Of a stretch of 64,000 nucleotides of DNA, positions 43,653 to 55,546 are shown one piece after another (the stretch's first letter is position 1; the number at the start of each line of letters is the position of its first letter). Position numbers and translations under genes: made by a program. This stretch comes from Lonicera japonica (Eukaryota; Streptophyta; Magnoliopsida; Dipsacales; Caprifoliaceae), in NCBI GenBank assembly GCA_021464415.1, contig CM038471.1, forward strand, positions 9,575,386 to 9,639,385. The letters are read 5' to 3'. Below the pieces are notes generated by a model. The model did not search any database, was not told the origin of the DNA, and was given only the letters and a program-made list of their open reading frames with translations.

Positions 43653-44555
43653 TGTTAAAAACTGGGAATGGTACTTTAGACCACACAGTCAAAAAATTAT
43701 GAAAAATAATTGGAACAGTAAAGGTAAAGGTGCTGAATTTAAGAGAGTCAAGGATTTATAGATGAGGTTGGCCTCGTATGAAGATACGGGTTAGTCTTCC
43801 TCTGTGGAATAGAGCTAGGAGCTCAGTTTGCCTTGTATTAATAGAAAATTAACAAGTGTTACAAACTCACAAAAGTCTCTCTAGCTATTCTATCTTTTCA
43901 GTATTACAATAAGAGGAAAGCTGAGCAGACGACAATTTAGTCTCTCTAATTGAGGAGCCCTGGAGCCAGCTATCGAGCTCTGCTTCTGTCTTTTTGTTCT
44001 TATTTATGGTGTGTTTTTGTCTCTCTAATTCTTCTAACTGAGACATGATGATAACTTGGTTGTTGGAAGAAGTAAATGCTTCTTATATATATATGACTAG
44101 AGGAGACATGTGGCCAGAGCTCCCAAAGCAGGTCTTGGGCCATACTTCAATCAATACCAACTCTAGCCTTGCTTCTCCATAAATTTCGGTGCATTAAATG
44201 TTGTTGGTGTGGATTTAATGAAGGTGAAGGGAGTTCTGCGCGCTCTGCAGAGCAGGTGACAGTTGCCCATGCTTTCATTAAGCACACTGGCAGAGTGGTT
44301 GGGCGAGAAAGAGAGTGAGAGAAAAAGACCTTCGGAGCTCATCAAAAGAGCTCAGGAGCTCGGGCCTCACAATTTTTCGTACATAATTGACCCTTGAGCG
44401 GGTACCCAGCCCTTAAGGGGCTCCATCCTTCTTATAAAGTCATAATAGGGCTCCTCTGAGCTCCTTGTATAGAAACAGGCACGATAGCTGACGTGGACAG
44501 CCACGTGTCAACTCGAGGTTAGCGAGGTAAATTGAATTAATAATTTGCACCATTA
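43653..44555 (-). repeat. Gypsy 5' LTR (minus orientation)
   Basis: Read on the minus strand, it starts at 44555 and ends at 43653, followed ten bases on by the TGGCGCCGTTTGTG primer site. Its last 145 bases (44410-44555) are copied again at 46372-46512. Confidence 0.85.
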
Positions 44556-44649
44556 GTATCAGAGGGTTTTTAATCCTTCACCAACTCCACGGCTCATTTA
44601 TCTACCACCATAATCTAAATATCCAATCCAAAAATATTAAATCTACTAC

Positions 44650-46360
44650 TGATAAACGCTTAATATTGTCATTCATACGCTCATTTTCGAAGTTGTTTAA
44701 CGCGTTTATTTCTCTAAAACTACTCGATTTGCCAACTTATTTCGCGATTAGTCTCGTAGCACTTTTGTATTTAACAATGCTTGGAAAGGCACATTTTTGT
44801 ATTTATTTTGGTGTCTTTAGATTTTAAGAAATATTGTATTTAATACAATAGTGGAATTTTCCATGGACAAAAAGAATTCAAGAAAGTAGAATTCTCCATG
44901 TGACCAAAGAGCATCTAAGAAAGAAAGTCTCCATGTCCATGTGATTAAAGAAAGAAAGTGGAATTCTCCATGTGACCAAAGAGAATCCAAGATAGTGGAA
45001 TTCTCCACCAAAAATAAAAAAAGCATTGTTTATTTTTTAGCATCCAACACAACTCTCATATTTATAGTCTTCATTGTTGTGTTGGAGAGAATACTTTTAT
45101 TTTCTCAATTTCTTAATTTATAGAGAGCTTGTAATAGTTTTTTTTAGAGAGAGAAATGGAGTTCACTTTCATAATTCTTGTCTCTACATTTATTATGGAG
45201 TAACTTTCTTTGCTAAGGCTAAAAGATGAAATTTGCAATGCATTAATTATGTAAGTTCAATTCTCATTCCATTGTTAGTATTGTTAAATACTTTTTGAAT
45301 CCTTCATCTTCTCCATTTTTTTCAACCATTCATAAGCTAGTAAGATAATTTTCATATGATGATTTGACTTTGTATGCCTTGTATACATAGATCTCAAGCA
45401 TTAATGAGGAGATGATACACTTGTTTATTTCTTACTAGCCTATGTCCATTCTTTCTTTGAATGAGATACTTTTCATTGCCAAGCATGATTAGTTTTTGAA
45501 TATTCATGGAAACACCATAAATTTGAGATTTTAATCTTTTAATACTTTAACGATATGTTGAGTGCTTTCTACACTTTATGTGATTTTGAGACTCATCATC
45601 TTCTTATTTAAAGTATTACCAAAGAGGATCTTTTAAATTTATGTCATAAACAACTTCATTAATCACTTTAAGGATTCAATTTGTATTTATCAAATAAGTC
45701 TATATAGGACGGTTTGACCTCCACCTAGACCTCCCAATCTTAGACAAATGAAATGTTATGATTTATCGAGCTAAACTCCTTGTAGTTGGCCATTTTCATA
45801 ATCAAGTCATTTGCCTAGGGGAAACTAACAATGAGTTCTTAAATGCCTAGTTTAAATTTATGCCTTCTTTTTGTGTATTTTAAGTTTGAATCTTGGTTGA
45901 TATTATATGGGAATGGGTTGCACTTCCTTCACACCCTTTGTCACAAGATAAAAATGAGAGATACACTTGTGTTGATATTTGCTTACATCCTTTCTTTATA
46001 TGACATTTATATGGGAATGGGTTGCTTTTGCTCCACACCCTTTTGCTTAGAAATGGGTAAAATATTCAACACTTAGGAATTGCATTGAGAACTTTGAATG
46101 AGATTGATTTTACTTAACTTTGCAAAACAAATGAATTCTATAATGCCTTAGCCTTTTCTCATCTCTTATTACATCATTTTAATTTTTATTGCAAGACTTT
46201 AAAATCAACCAATCATATTATCTTAAACAAAGCCTTGGACTTGTAATCACCACATCGTCTTTCCGACTATCCTTGTGGTTCGACACTTGGACTTACCAAG
46301 TATTATAACTTGACAACCTGCACTTGGGTACCTAAGCACGGAAGTATTTTCAGAGCGTCA
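44650..46360 (-). mobile_element. LTR-like element of family X (copy 2), inverted
   Basis: Read on the minus strand it starts TGACGCTCTGAAAATACTTC at 46360 and ends TGTCATTCATACG...TTTATCA-type sequence at 44650, matching the copy at 31980. Instead of a 5-bp TSD it is flanked by a ~240-bp direct duplication (44410-44649 and 46372-46612). Its variable zone (44860-45010) holds a different tandem repeat with GGAATTCTCCATGTGACCAA units. Confidence 0.65.
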
Positions 46361-46371
46361 AGTTTTTGGGC

Positions 46372-46612
46372 CCTCAAGGGGCTCCATCCTTCTTACAAAG
46401 TCATAACAGGGCTCCTCTGAGCTCCTTGTATAAAAACAGGCACGATAGCTGACGTGGACAGCCACGTGTCAGCTCGAGGTTGGCGAGGTAAATTGAATTA
46501 ATAATTTGCACCATCAGTATCAGAGGGTTTTTAATCCTTCACCAACTCCACGGCTCGTTTATCTACCACCATAATCTAAATATCCAATCCAAAAATATTA
46601 AATCTACTACCA
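46372..46612. repeat. Direct duplication of the gypsy/copia junction
   Basis: It repeats 44410-44649: the end of the gypsy LTR (CAAGGGGCTCCATCCTTC to TTTGCACCATCA), then copia leader GTATCAGAGGGTTTTTAATC to AAATCTACTAC. It keeps the CACCATCA edge where the left copy has CACCATTA. Copia leader resumes after it. Confidence 0.85.
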
Positions 46613-47325
46613 TCACCAAAGCCATGTAAATCACCCAAAATCACGATTATCATCCCATAACCACTGCCCAGAAATCCAGATCCATAAACACCCAAAAATA
46701 ATCCCAGTCCCACAGCTATATAAACCCACTGCCAGATCCAAACCTATCCCAATCCACATCCAACCGCCACTATCATCATCGTCCCACAAAGACGATTCCA
46801 CGCATCTAAAAATCACCCCGAAATAATCACCCACACTCTTTCACGCGCGGCACGTGTAATCTTGTTTGTGTCCCCCTTAACCCACATGCCTCAATCAGTC
46901 TCGTCAGTGCCACATCACCGGTCAGCGTTGACAAGGCACGTCATCCTTGACAAGTCCACGTTAGTGCCACATCATCTCATCTAGTCATTAGCCACGTCAC
47001 CTATTCACATTAGCGTTGACCAGCCACGTCAGCGTTGACCATTCCACGTCATCCATAAGCCAAATTTTTGTATTATTTACATATTGACCCTTAAATATTT
47101 TTGTTATTTATATTTTGGCCCTAAAAGTTTCTAATTTTCTCATATTGACCCCAAATATTTTTATTATTTTTATTTTGACCCCAAATTTTTTTTGATTTTC
47201 ACATGTTAGCCCCCAAACTTTTTATCTTTCCCATTTTTCCCCCTCAAAAAAAAATTTAAAGAAGAAGAAACTTCAAACCTTATTCAATTACATCCATATT
47301 CTCCAGCAACCTCTAGCCCAAGTCA
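46613..47325 (+). other. Copia untranslated leader
   Basis: C-rich, stop-rich sequence between the primer-site region and gag, with repeated CCACGTCA/CCACATCA motifs at 46900-47050 and TATTTTGACCCC-type repeats at 47085-47230. No gene was recognised. Confidence 0.5.
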
Positions 47326-48285
47326 ATGGAACATACTAAAATCTCTCGACCCATTTTCATCACTCTCAATGGGCCCAAATACATCCACTGGCCCCAAGCC
47401 ATGACTAGTTTCTTTCGAGCCCGTAGAGTGTGGCGTCTTATTATTGGAGAGATTACCGAACCAATCCAAAAGAAAGAAGAATCGGATGAAAACTTTACTA
47501 ATAGGAAAGATGACTAGATTGTAAAAAATGGTGATATTATCACTTGGTACCAAAATACATAAATTCCTACCATCAATCAACAATTGGGCGCTTTTCCACC
47601 GGAAAGGAAGTTTGGAATTTCTTGAAAATTAGATACACCACCAAGGATCTAGCTCACTAGTACCAACTGCTGACTGCTCTCCACACTCAACCCCAACAAC
47701 CTAGTAAACCATTGATGAATTTTTGTCTGAAATACAAATCCTTTGGGATCAATTGGCCTTTTCAGAACCAGTCTGGTCATGTTCCATTGATGCTGCCAAA
47801 TTCATTAGCTATAGAGATCAAAAACAAGTAATGACTCTTCTAATGGCCCTTCATAACAAGTTTGAGACTATCTGAGCCTCTCTCTTGCATCGCCATCCCT
47901 TATTAACCCTTGATGATATTATTACCACACTCTATTTTGAAGAAACTCGGCTTGGTACAAACTCTCAAACTTTGAACGAAGTACTTGCAGTTACTCATTC
48001 AAAATTCGAGAAATCGTCCGAGGCATGCACATATTGCCATGAAACAACCCATATGTTACTCTATTGTCCCAAACGAGTGTGCAAGTACTGTCACAAGCAT
48101 GGGCCAAAACATTCGGGTTTTGATTGCTACAAGAATCCTGCCAGAAAAACTAATACCAAGTCCCTCATTACTGCCGCTTCTAATCTACAGCCTGGGGAGT
48201 CCACCGACATCCATCACCAATAATGATCTTGTTGACATGTTAAAACAGGTTTTCTCTGGTTCATTAATGCAATGTCTGCAATTCT
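47326..48285 (+). pseudogene. Copia gag region
   Basis: It starts ATGGAACATACTAAAATC and reads ITLNGPKYIHWPQAMTSFFR, the usual start of a copia gag. A shifted frame near 47930-48160 carries CTYCHETTHMLLYCPKRVCK followed by YCHKHGPKHSGFDC, a zinc-knuckle-like Cys/His cluster. Stops at 47515, 47560 and others break it. Confidence 0.7.
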
Positions 48286-51200
48286 AGGTACCTCTTGGTA
48301 TTTTGATTATGGCTGCTGCAATCATATGACTTTTTATTCCACGATTTTTCTCTCCAAAAATTCTACCACACACACATCTCCAATTAAAACTGCTGATGGA
48401 TCTCAATTACATGTCACCCATATTGGCCCTGTATCCACACCCACTTTATCTCTTCCATCTACTTTTTACATACCTAAATTGACTATTAATCTCATATATA
48501 TTGGACAACTTTGTGATCTTGGCCTTACTGTTCTATTTTTTTCTTCTGGTTGTCATGTACAGGATCCACGGACGGGACAGGTTATTGTGATAGCCGTAAA
48601 GTTGGTCGCACGTTCGAACTTATCTACCTTCGCACACCACCAGATGTTCCCACCTCTACTTTTATTGTTGCTCCCACCTTTCCCACATCATCTTTGGCAC
48701 TTTGGCACTCTCAATTAGGTCATGTCTGTTGATAGGCTTAGAACTCTTATTTTTATTGGTTGATTAGGAACTGTTAAGTTAGAAAGCATTTCATGTTTGT
48801 CATGTCAACTTAGAAAACAACCAGCATTATCTTTTAATAAAAGTAATTCCTTTTCTTTTGTACCTTTTGATCTTATTCATTCTGATGTATGTGGACCTTC
48901 TCCTCATGATACTATGGGGGGATCAAAATACTTTGTTGTTTTTATAGATGACTACACCCGCTTTACATGGCTATCATGAAAAATTGTTCTGAACTACCAC
49001 AGCTATATTACAATTTTGCTCAAATGATCCAAAACTTAGTTTTCTCAACCAATCAAAATTTTTCGTGCTGATAATGCCATGGAATACAAAGAATCCAATT
49101 TTTTAAATTTTTTACGTCAGCAAAGCACGATTTCTCAGTACTCTTATCCTGGTACATCCCAACAAAATGGTCATGCTGAACAAAAATACCGTTATATTTT
49201 AGACACTGTTCGTACTCTTCCCATATGCAGTGGGTGTCCTGAACGTTTCTGGGGGGAAGCAACTCTTACTGCAATTTACACCATTAATCACCATCATATT
49301 CCTACCTTCCAAAATCAATCACCCTATGAGAGGTTGTATGGCAATGCACCCAACTATAACCTTCTAAAAGTGTTTGGGTGTGCCTGCTTTGTCTTACTCC
49401 AGCCTCATGAACATTCTAAACTCGAGCCTCGTTCACATATATGTTGTTTCCTAGGGTATGGAATAGAACAAAAAGGTTATAAGTGTTGGGATCCTATTTC
49501 AAAACAACTTCGTGTGTCTCGCTATATCATATTTTGGGAACACAAAATGTTTTCATCCATTTTCAAATTCCAAGTCTCCAACAATACCACTATCCCTTTC
49601 TTCACTAGCTCCATTAGCGATCTCTATCCTTTCAAAACATATGTTCCGCCCACACCTAGAACAGCACTTTCTAACTTCATCCCATCTAGTGGGATTCCCT
49701 TCACTACTGACTCTACCTCCCAAATCCCTGAATCTAGTTCATCCCCCAATCCATCTCATGGGCCTACAGCAGACTATCTTCATGACACTAACTCATCCAA
49801 CGATCCGGCTAGACAATCCACTCCTTATCAGTCCACACGGGTAAGACAACTTCCTCATCATTTTTGTGGCTATCACTGTTATTCCACTATTTTCTATCAC
49901 CATGAACCTCCTTCTTATAAAGAGGCTAGTTCTAACCCATTATAGCAACAAGCGGTGTTTAAGGAATTACAGGCCTTAGAAACAACTCAAACTTGGGAAT
50001 TAGTCACTCTTCCCCCAGGGAAGACAGCAGTTGGATGTAAATGGGTTTATAAAATTAAAACCAAATCAGATGGATCCATCGATCAATATAAGGCCAGGCT
50101 TGTTGCAAAAAGTTTTAATCAGGAATATGGCGTTGATTACGATGACATTTTTGCCCCTGTTGCTCGTTTAACTTTTGTCCAAAGCCTTCTCGCTGTTGCT
50201 GCTATTCGAAAATGGGCCTTTTTCAGATGGATGTGAAGAATGCATTCCTAAACAGTGATCTTTCCGAAGAAGTTTATATAAAACCTCTTCCAGGGTTTCC
50301 TCACTCCTTATCTCAAGTGTGCAAGCTCCGCCGTGCCTTATATGGTCTCAAACAAGCTCCTCGTGCTTGGTTTGAAAAGTTTAGCTCTACCATTCAAACA
50401 CTGGGCTTCACCTCTAGTGTTTATGACTATAGGCTCTTCATCAGAAAGAGGGCTACTGGTATTACACTTCTGGATCTTTATGCAGATGACATGATATTAC
50501 TGGAGATAATACTAGTGGTATTTCTTAACTCAAACAATCTCTCAGCCATCACTTTGATATGAAGGAACTCGGCCATCTAAATTATTTTTTGGGTCTTGAA
50601 GTGTTATCTAACTCTTTTAGTTACTATCTCTCACAAGCCAAGTATGCTTCTGATATTATTACTCGTGCAGGTCTCACCGACTGCAAAACTGCGCCTAATC
50701 CGTTGGAACCAAGTACCAGACTTATCCCTCTTGATGGTACTCTTCTTAGTGATGTGACTTTGTATCGACAAATAGTTGGCAGCTTGGTCTATTTCACCGT
50801 CACTCGCCCGGACATTGCCCATGCCATTCACATCGTTAGTCAGTTTATGTCTGCTCTACAGTCCACTCATTATACTGATGTTCGTCGCATTCTCAGATAT
50901 ATCAAAGGGGCAATGTTTCACGGTCTTTAGTTTTCATTTACGTCATCCCTTGAGATTCGTGCCTATTCTGATTCTGACTGGGCTAGTGATCCAACTAACA
51001 GATGGTCAACTACCGGTTACTGCATTTTCTTAGGCCATTCACTCATATCTTAGCGTAGCAAGAAACAATCACTAATTTCCTGCTCAAGTACAGAAGCAGA
51101 GTATCATGCTCTTACTGACACCACTCAAGAAATCGTATGGCTACGCTGGCTCCTCTCGGACATGGGAGTTTCTCAACATCTTCCAACTGTCCTTGGGTGT

Positions 51201-51386
51201 GACAATCAAAGTGCTATTCAGATTGCTCACAATGATGTTTTTCATGAACGGACGAAGCATATTGAGATTTTCTGTCACTTCATTTGCCAACATATGTCTA
51301 GCAACACCATTCGTCTCATCTCGATCTCATCCATAGATCAACCCACCGACATATTCACTAAAGTTCATCCGCCAGGTCGCTTTTAG
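48286..51386 (+). pseudogene. Copia pol: protease, integrase, reverse transcriptase, RNase H
   Basis: Order: protease start SWYFDYGCCNHMT (the expected Asp-Ser-Gly reads Asp-Tyr-Gly); zinc-finger LWHSQLGHV...CLSCQ; integrase core with DLIHSDVCGPS, FRADNAMEYKE and GTSQQNGHAEQKYR; reverse transcriptase with WVYKIKTKSDGSIDQYKARL, FQMDVKNAFLNSDL, YGLKQAPRAWF and LYADDMILL; RNase H with [19 protein letters not shown] and SCSSTEAEYHAL. A shift at 50215-50225 splits the RT, and stops occur at 48977, 50929, 51053 and elsewhere. Protease-integrase-RT order defines Ty1/copia. Confidence 0.88.
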
Positions 51387-51444
51387 AATTTACTTTCCAA
51401 ACTCAAGCTGACCTCCCATTTACCACCTTGAGTTTGCAGGGGAA

Positions 51445-51666
51445 TGTTAGAATATTGTAGAATATTCTGTAGTTGACTTCCATATTTAGCTTACCATATT
51501 TGAGTGATCTCAATCTTATAATTATGGTATAGATAATTAGGGTTTTCCATTTACCTAAATTATACTCATGTATACCCCTATATAAAGGGTCTCATTATAT
51601 TGATTGATTCATTCAAGAATATACACAATTTCTCCAATATCTCTCTTCTTTTTTATCTTTCTAACA
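51445..51666 (+). repeat. Copia 3' LTR
   Basis: 222 bp, begins TGTTAGAATATTG, with TATATAAAG at about 51579-51587, and ends CTAACA. It is preceded by TTTGCAGGGGAA, the polypurine tract that primes plus-strand synthesis. Confidence 0.9.
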
Positions 51667-51790
51667 TGAAGATTGAAAGAAGAGGGAAAGGAAAAAAGTT
51701 TTTTTTTAATCCACTTGGCTCTTCTTTATTACAAGTTGCATGTAATTTTTATCAATTAAGTGAAATTCAAGAGCTTAATTGATGATTGTT
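51667..51790. repeat. Module M, copy 8, right part
   Basis: It continues the module interrupted at 30667: TGAAGATTGAAAGAAGAGGG, AATCCACTTGGCTCTTC, TTTATTACAAGTTGCATG. Confidence 0.55.
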
Positions 51791-53250
51791 TTTTATAGAA
51801 CTTTGTGAGAACGATTTCTATAGCTAATATATTATATATACAAATTTTTATAAAAATAAATTCAATTTAAAAGTGGGTGAGGTAGTTATCTAAAATTTCA
51901 ATAAATGAAAATAACATATTTATCGAATTTTTATTATTACATCAATTTCTGGTGTGAATTTCTTAATCAATTTTTGTAGAGATGATATAATTGTTATAAA
52001 GATCCTCCCCACCTGTTTTATTAAAAAAAATGATTCTTTAAACTCTCAAATTGGACCCATCTATATTATAAAACATCAAGTTGGACCAAATTTATTTTCA
52101 AAAACTATAAAAATCTAATGGTTAAAAATATACATGTTATGGTGTGGATTAACTTTACACCATTAGATGAGTTTTATACGCACATCAAGATGTCACATCA
52201 AAGTTAAAATACTCACACCAATAATATACACACAACAAATTCTCATACACCAATAATTCTTTCTATATCAAAAATGCCATAACTTAAAATAAAAAATTCA
52301 ATATTTAAAATATACTAATTAAGATCAATTAAACAAGATACATCATGACTATAGAATTATTTTAAAAAAAATTATAACATTTTACACCAATAATATACAC
52401 AAAGTAAACTCTCACACACCAATAAATTTTTTTACATTAAAAATTCCATAACATAATATACAAAAAATTTAATATTTAAATACACTAATCAACACCAATT
52501 AAACAATATTCATCTTAAAATAAAAAAAATAATATTTAATATTTAAAATAACTAATCAAGTTTTTTTTAAAAATTTAATATTTAAATCTACTAATCAAGA
52601 TTAATTAAACAAGATCCATCATGACTATAGAATTATGTAAAAAAAATAAGAAAAATTATTGAGTAACATTTAACACCAATAATATACATACAATAAAATT
52701 TTACACGCCAGTCATTTTTTCTACATTAAAAATATCATAACTTAAATAAAAAATTCAAAATTTAATATTTAAAATATACTAATTAAGATCAATTAAACGA
52801 GATCCATCGTGACTATAGAATTATGTAAAAAAATAATAAAGTTATTGAGTAACATTTAAAGACGTACTTTATATGTTCGTACATTATTGGTCATCTCAGT
52901 ATGTCGCTTTTAGGAGTGTTCACAATATATCGGTCAAATTTTTGAACTATTTTCAAATTATACCAACATACATAATTGAATTATTTTCACATATGGCCTT
53001 GAGTTTAATTTGTTAAAAAACTTATTTTATTGAGATAAAAAATATGATTAAAATATGAACCTAAGTTTGTCTACTTTTAGTTTTTCTAAAAGTATGATTA
53101 AAATATTTTCACATCCGGTCTACTTTTAGTTTTTCTAGCATGAAGATATATTGAATCTAAGTTTGTCGATTTAGATTCATCACACGTTACTCCTTTTTAT
53201 CTTATTATCAATTATTATTTAATTTACCGTGCCGGATGGCACAGGTATAC
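51791..53250. repeat. AT-rich DNA with imperfect tandem repeats
   Basis: From about 52215 to 52860 at least three units of ~150-290 bp share ACACCAATAATATACAC, AAAATGCCATAACTTAAAA, TAAGATCAATTAAAC and CATGACTATAGAATTA. The flanks are AT-rich with no gene. Confidence 0.65.
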
Positions 53251-54700
53251 CCTAGTCTATATTATAAGGAAGCCTTTCGTCAATGTTGAGAATGTTAGTT
53301 CAAACCATTGATCCTACATGAAAAAATTATAAAACTCAATATGAATATATAAATAGTGAAGTGTCATCATATAGTAATGATACCTTTTAAGTTAAAAAAA
53401 TTTACACTTGTGGTCCAAAGGTGTTAAAGTTGGAACAATATAACCCCACACATGTGGTATGTGCGTGGGCCGGAGGATCCAGTTGGAGCCCTGGTTCCGA
53501 CCCCATATACCAGTGGGTACAACAGTCAAAACCCGCCCTCAAAAGTCTTAACATCTTAACCCTTTCGTTGGAAAAAAATAATATATTTAATGGTCACTTT
53601 AGTATTCAAATTTAAATCTAAATATAATTCCTCAAAAGTCTTACCATCTTAACCCTTTTGCTGGAAAAAAAATAAAATATATAATGGTCACATTAATCAA
53701 ATCCCAAAATTTTCATAGACTTTGAGGGGGTAAACATCCCATCACTACCGTAAAATATATACTACTTAAATTAATATTCAAATTCAAACATAATTGTTTA
53801 AACTTTTCCTTTTTCGCGAAACAACAAATACATTTCCACAAATGAAAATGAGGGAAATGATTGATGAAATTTTTTTATAAAATTTTGTAAAAATGATTTC
53901 TATAGCAAAAGTATGTTATCCTCACAATTTTTTTTTATCAAAAAAATTTAATTTAGAGGTGGATGAAATAATCATTTAAAATTTTAATGAATAAAAATAA
54001 CATATTTATCGAATTATTATTTCACCCTTTGAATTTCTTAATAAAATTTTATAGTTATAATATACTTGTTATAAAGAAGAGTTCCACCAGTTTTATGAAA
54101 ACATTCATCCACTCAAATGTCTTACCATATTATTTGGAAACTTGCACCATACCTAGTACATAGATTTTTGACTTTTTGAGCCATTCATTGAATTATGAAA
54201 TGTTCCATCATTACACTAAAATATTTAATACTCACAGCAATATCCAATTTTGAATACAAATTCAAATATAATTGCTTAAATATTATAAGTAAGTGTTTTT
54301 TGTTAAATTCCTAAGCCCTCTAGAAAGTTTTATCATCTTATGATTCAAATTGCACCATTCCTTCTTCATAGATTTTGAGCCCTTGATAGGATTTTGAAAT
54401 GCCCCATTACTACTTTAAAATATGTAATGCTCAGACTAATATTCAAATTTGAATCCAAATCCAAATATAACTGATTAAATATTATAAGGAAGTTTTATTC
54501 GACTTGCCCTATTTTCATTACATCTTACATCAAATATTTCTTAATATAGTCTAATTCAAGGCCTTAATAGATAAACATTTTTATGAGACTTGGTATATAT
54601 TTGTATATATAAGAATTTCATTAAAACATTATTTTTGAATTAAACTAGGGTACATACACGCCATCCGGCACATCACAACGAACAAAAATTTATTAAATAT
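53251..54700. repeat. Module M-like blocks, copy 9
   Basis: Three related blocks (about 53560-53770, 54180-54300, 54390-54500) repeat TAATGGTCACATTA, CCCATCACTACCGTAAAATA and ATTCAAATTTGAATCC-type text, known from 12620-12790 and 15070-15235. At 54640-54710 the ACATACACGCCATCCGGC and AAATATATTTTAAAGTGC text of module N follows. No gene. Confidence 0.5.
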
Positions 54701-54712
54701 ATTTTAAAGTGC

Positions 54713-55105
54713 GATCAAAATCCTCTTCATTTCAAGTGGTATTTTTATATACTTTGAATTGGTATGTGAAAGTTGATATTCATGTCGCAATATTTTAATT
54801 TAGTGAATTCCGTTGAGTTCGTATCAAAATTCTCTCCATTTTGAAGGGTACTTTTATATACTTTTGAATTCATAGGTGAAAGTTGATATTCACGCCACAA
54901 CATTTTAGCTATAATGTCTAATATTTTGATTGAACGTATCTTATGTTACACAGCTCAGAATCCAATTCTATGAATTTCACCGAGTTCATATCAAAATCAT
55001 CTTTATTTTAAGGGTTACTTTTATGCCCTTTCAAGTTCATATGTGAAACTTGATGTTTACACCACAATATTTTTATTTAGATGATATCTAATACTTTGAC
55101 AGAGC
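54713..55105. repeat. Three-copy tandem repeat, ~110-170 bp units
   Basis: Units at about 54714-54810, 54824-54920 and 54990-55085 share ATCAAAATTCTCTCCATTTT, TACTTTTATATACTTTTGAA and GTGAAAGTTGATATTCACG. The LINE begins just after the third unit. Confidence 0.8.
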
Positions 55106-55546
55106 TTATATTTAAAATCCAAGGAAAAATTTGGGTGTCCCTCTTATAAATGGTAGGGTTACAAAAGCTTTTTTTCTAGAATTTTTAGCCAAGCTTGAGG
55201 GAAAACTGAAAATTGGTATCATAATTATCTCTCCCCTAGAAAGGAGGGTTATGCTTATAAACTCAACTCTACAAGGCTTACCTTACTATAGCATGGCATC
55301 CTTTATGCTTCCTTAAAATGTCATCTCAAATATCAACTCCACACACAAAAAAAAGGGAATGGAATGGCACCGCCAACACCACCAATTCAGTGGCAAAAAG
55401 TTACAAAACCTAACACCAAGGGGATTAGGAATTTAAGATTTAAACAGTCGGAATAAAGCTTTTTCTATGAAGCTCTTATGGAGTCTATTATAGGATAATA
55501 ACTCCTTGTGGGCTAGAACAAATAAAGCTAAATATTTTTCAAGAAT

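Larger units (their letters stand above)
30897..44555 (-). mobile_element. Ty3/gypsy retrotransposon, Tat-like, nested in the copia PBS
   Basis: LTRs at 30897-31783 and 43653-44555 (887 and 903 bp) have inner edges TGTT... and ...CACCATCA/CACCATTA. GTATC is duplicated at 30892-30896 and 44556-44560, with GTATC belonging to the copia primer-binding site. On the minus strand the order is LTR, TGGCGCCGTTTGTG primer site (43643-43630), gag, protease, reverse transcriptase, RNase H, a second RNase H-like piece, then an antisense gene and the other LTR. No integrase was recognised. The antisense gene and the YVDDMLVKS motif point to the Tat lineage. Confidence 0.85.
30668..51666 (+). mobile_element. 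Ty1/copia retrotransposon, 21 kb with nested insertions
   Basis: LTRs at 30668-30889 and 51445-51666 are both 222 bp, with TG (TGATAG / TGTTAG) and CTAACA ends, and a perfect TGAAG duplication flanks them (30663-30667, 51667-51671). A TGGTATC primer-binding site follows the 5' LTR. A polypurine-like GCAGGGGAA precedes the 3' LTR. The coding part is at 47326-51386 and is broken. About 13.7 kb of gypsy sequence and a ~1.7-kb LTR-like element are nested inside; removed, the element would be a usual 5-6 kb. Confidence 0.9.

Noticed and set aside
46631..46834. Minus frame rich in Gly, Trp and Asp
   Set aside because: It is antisense to the C-rich copia leader; the composition explains it.
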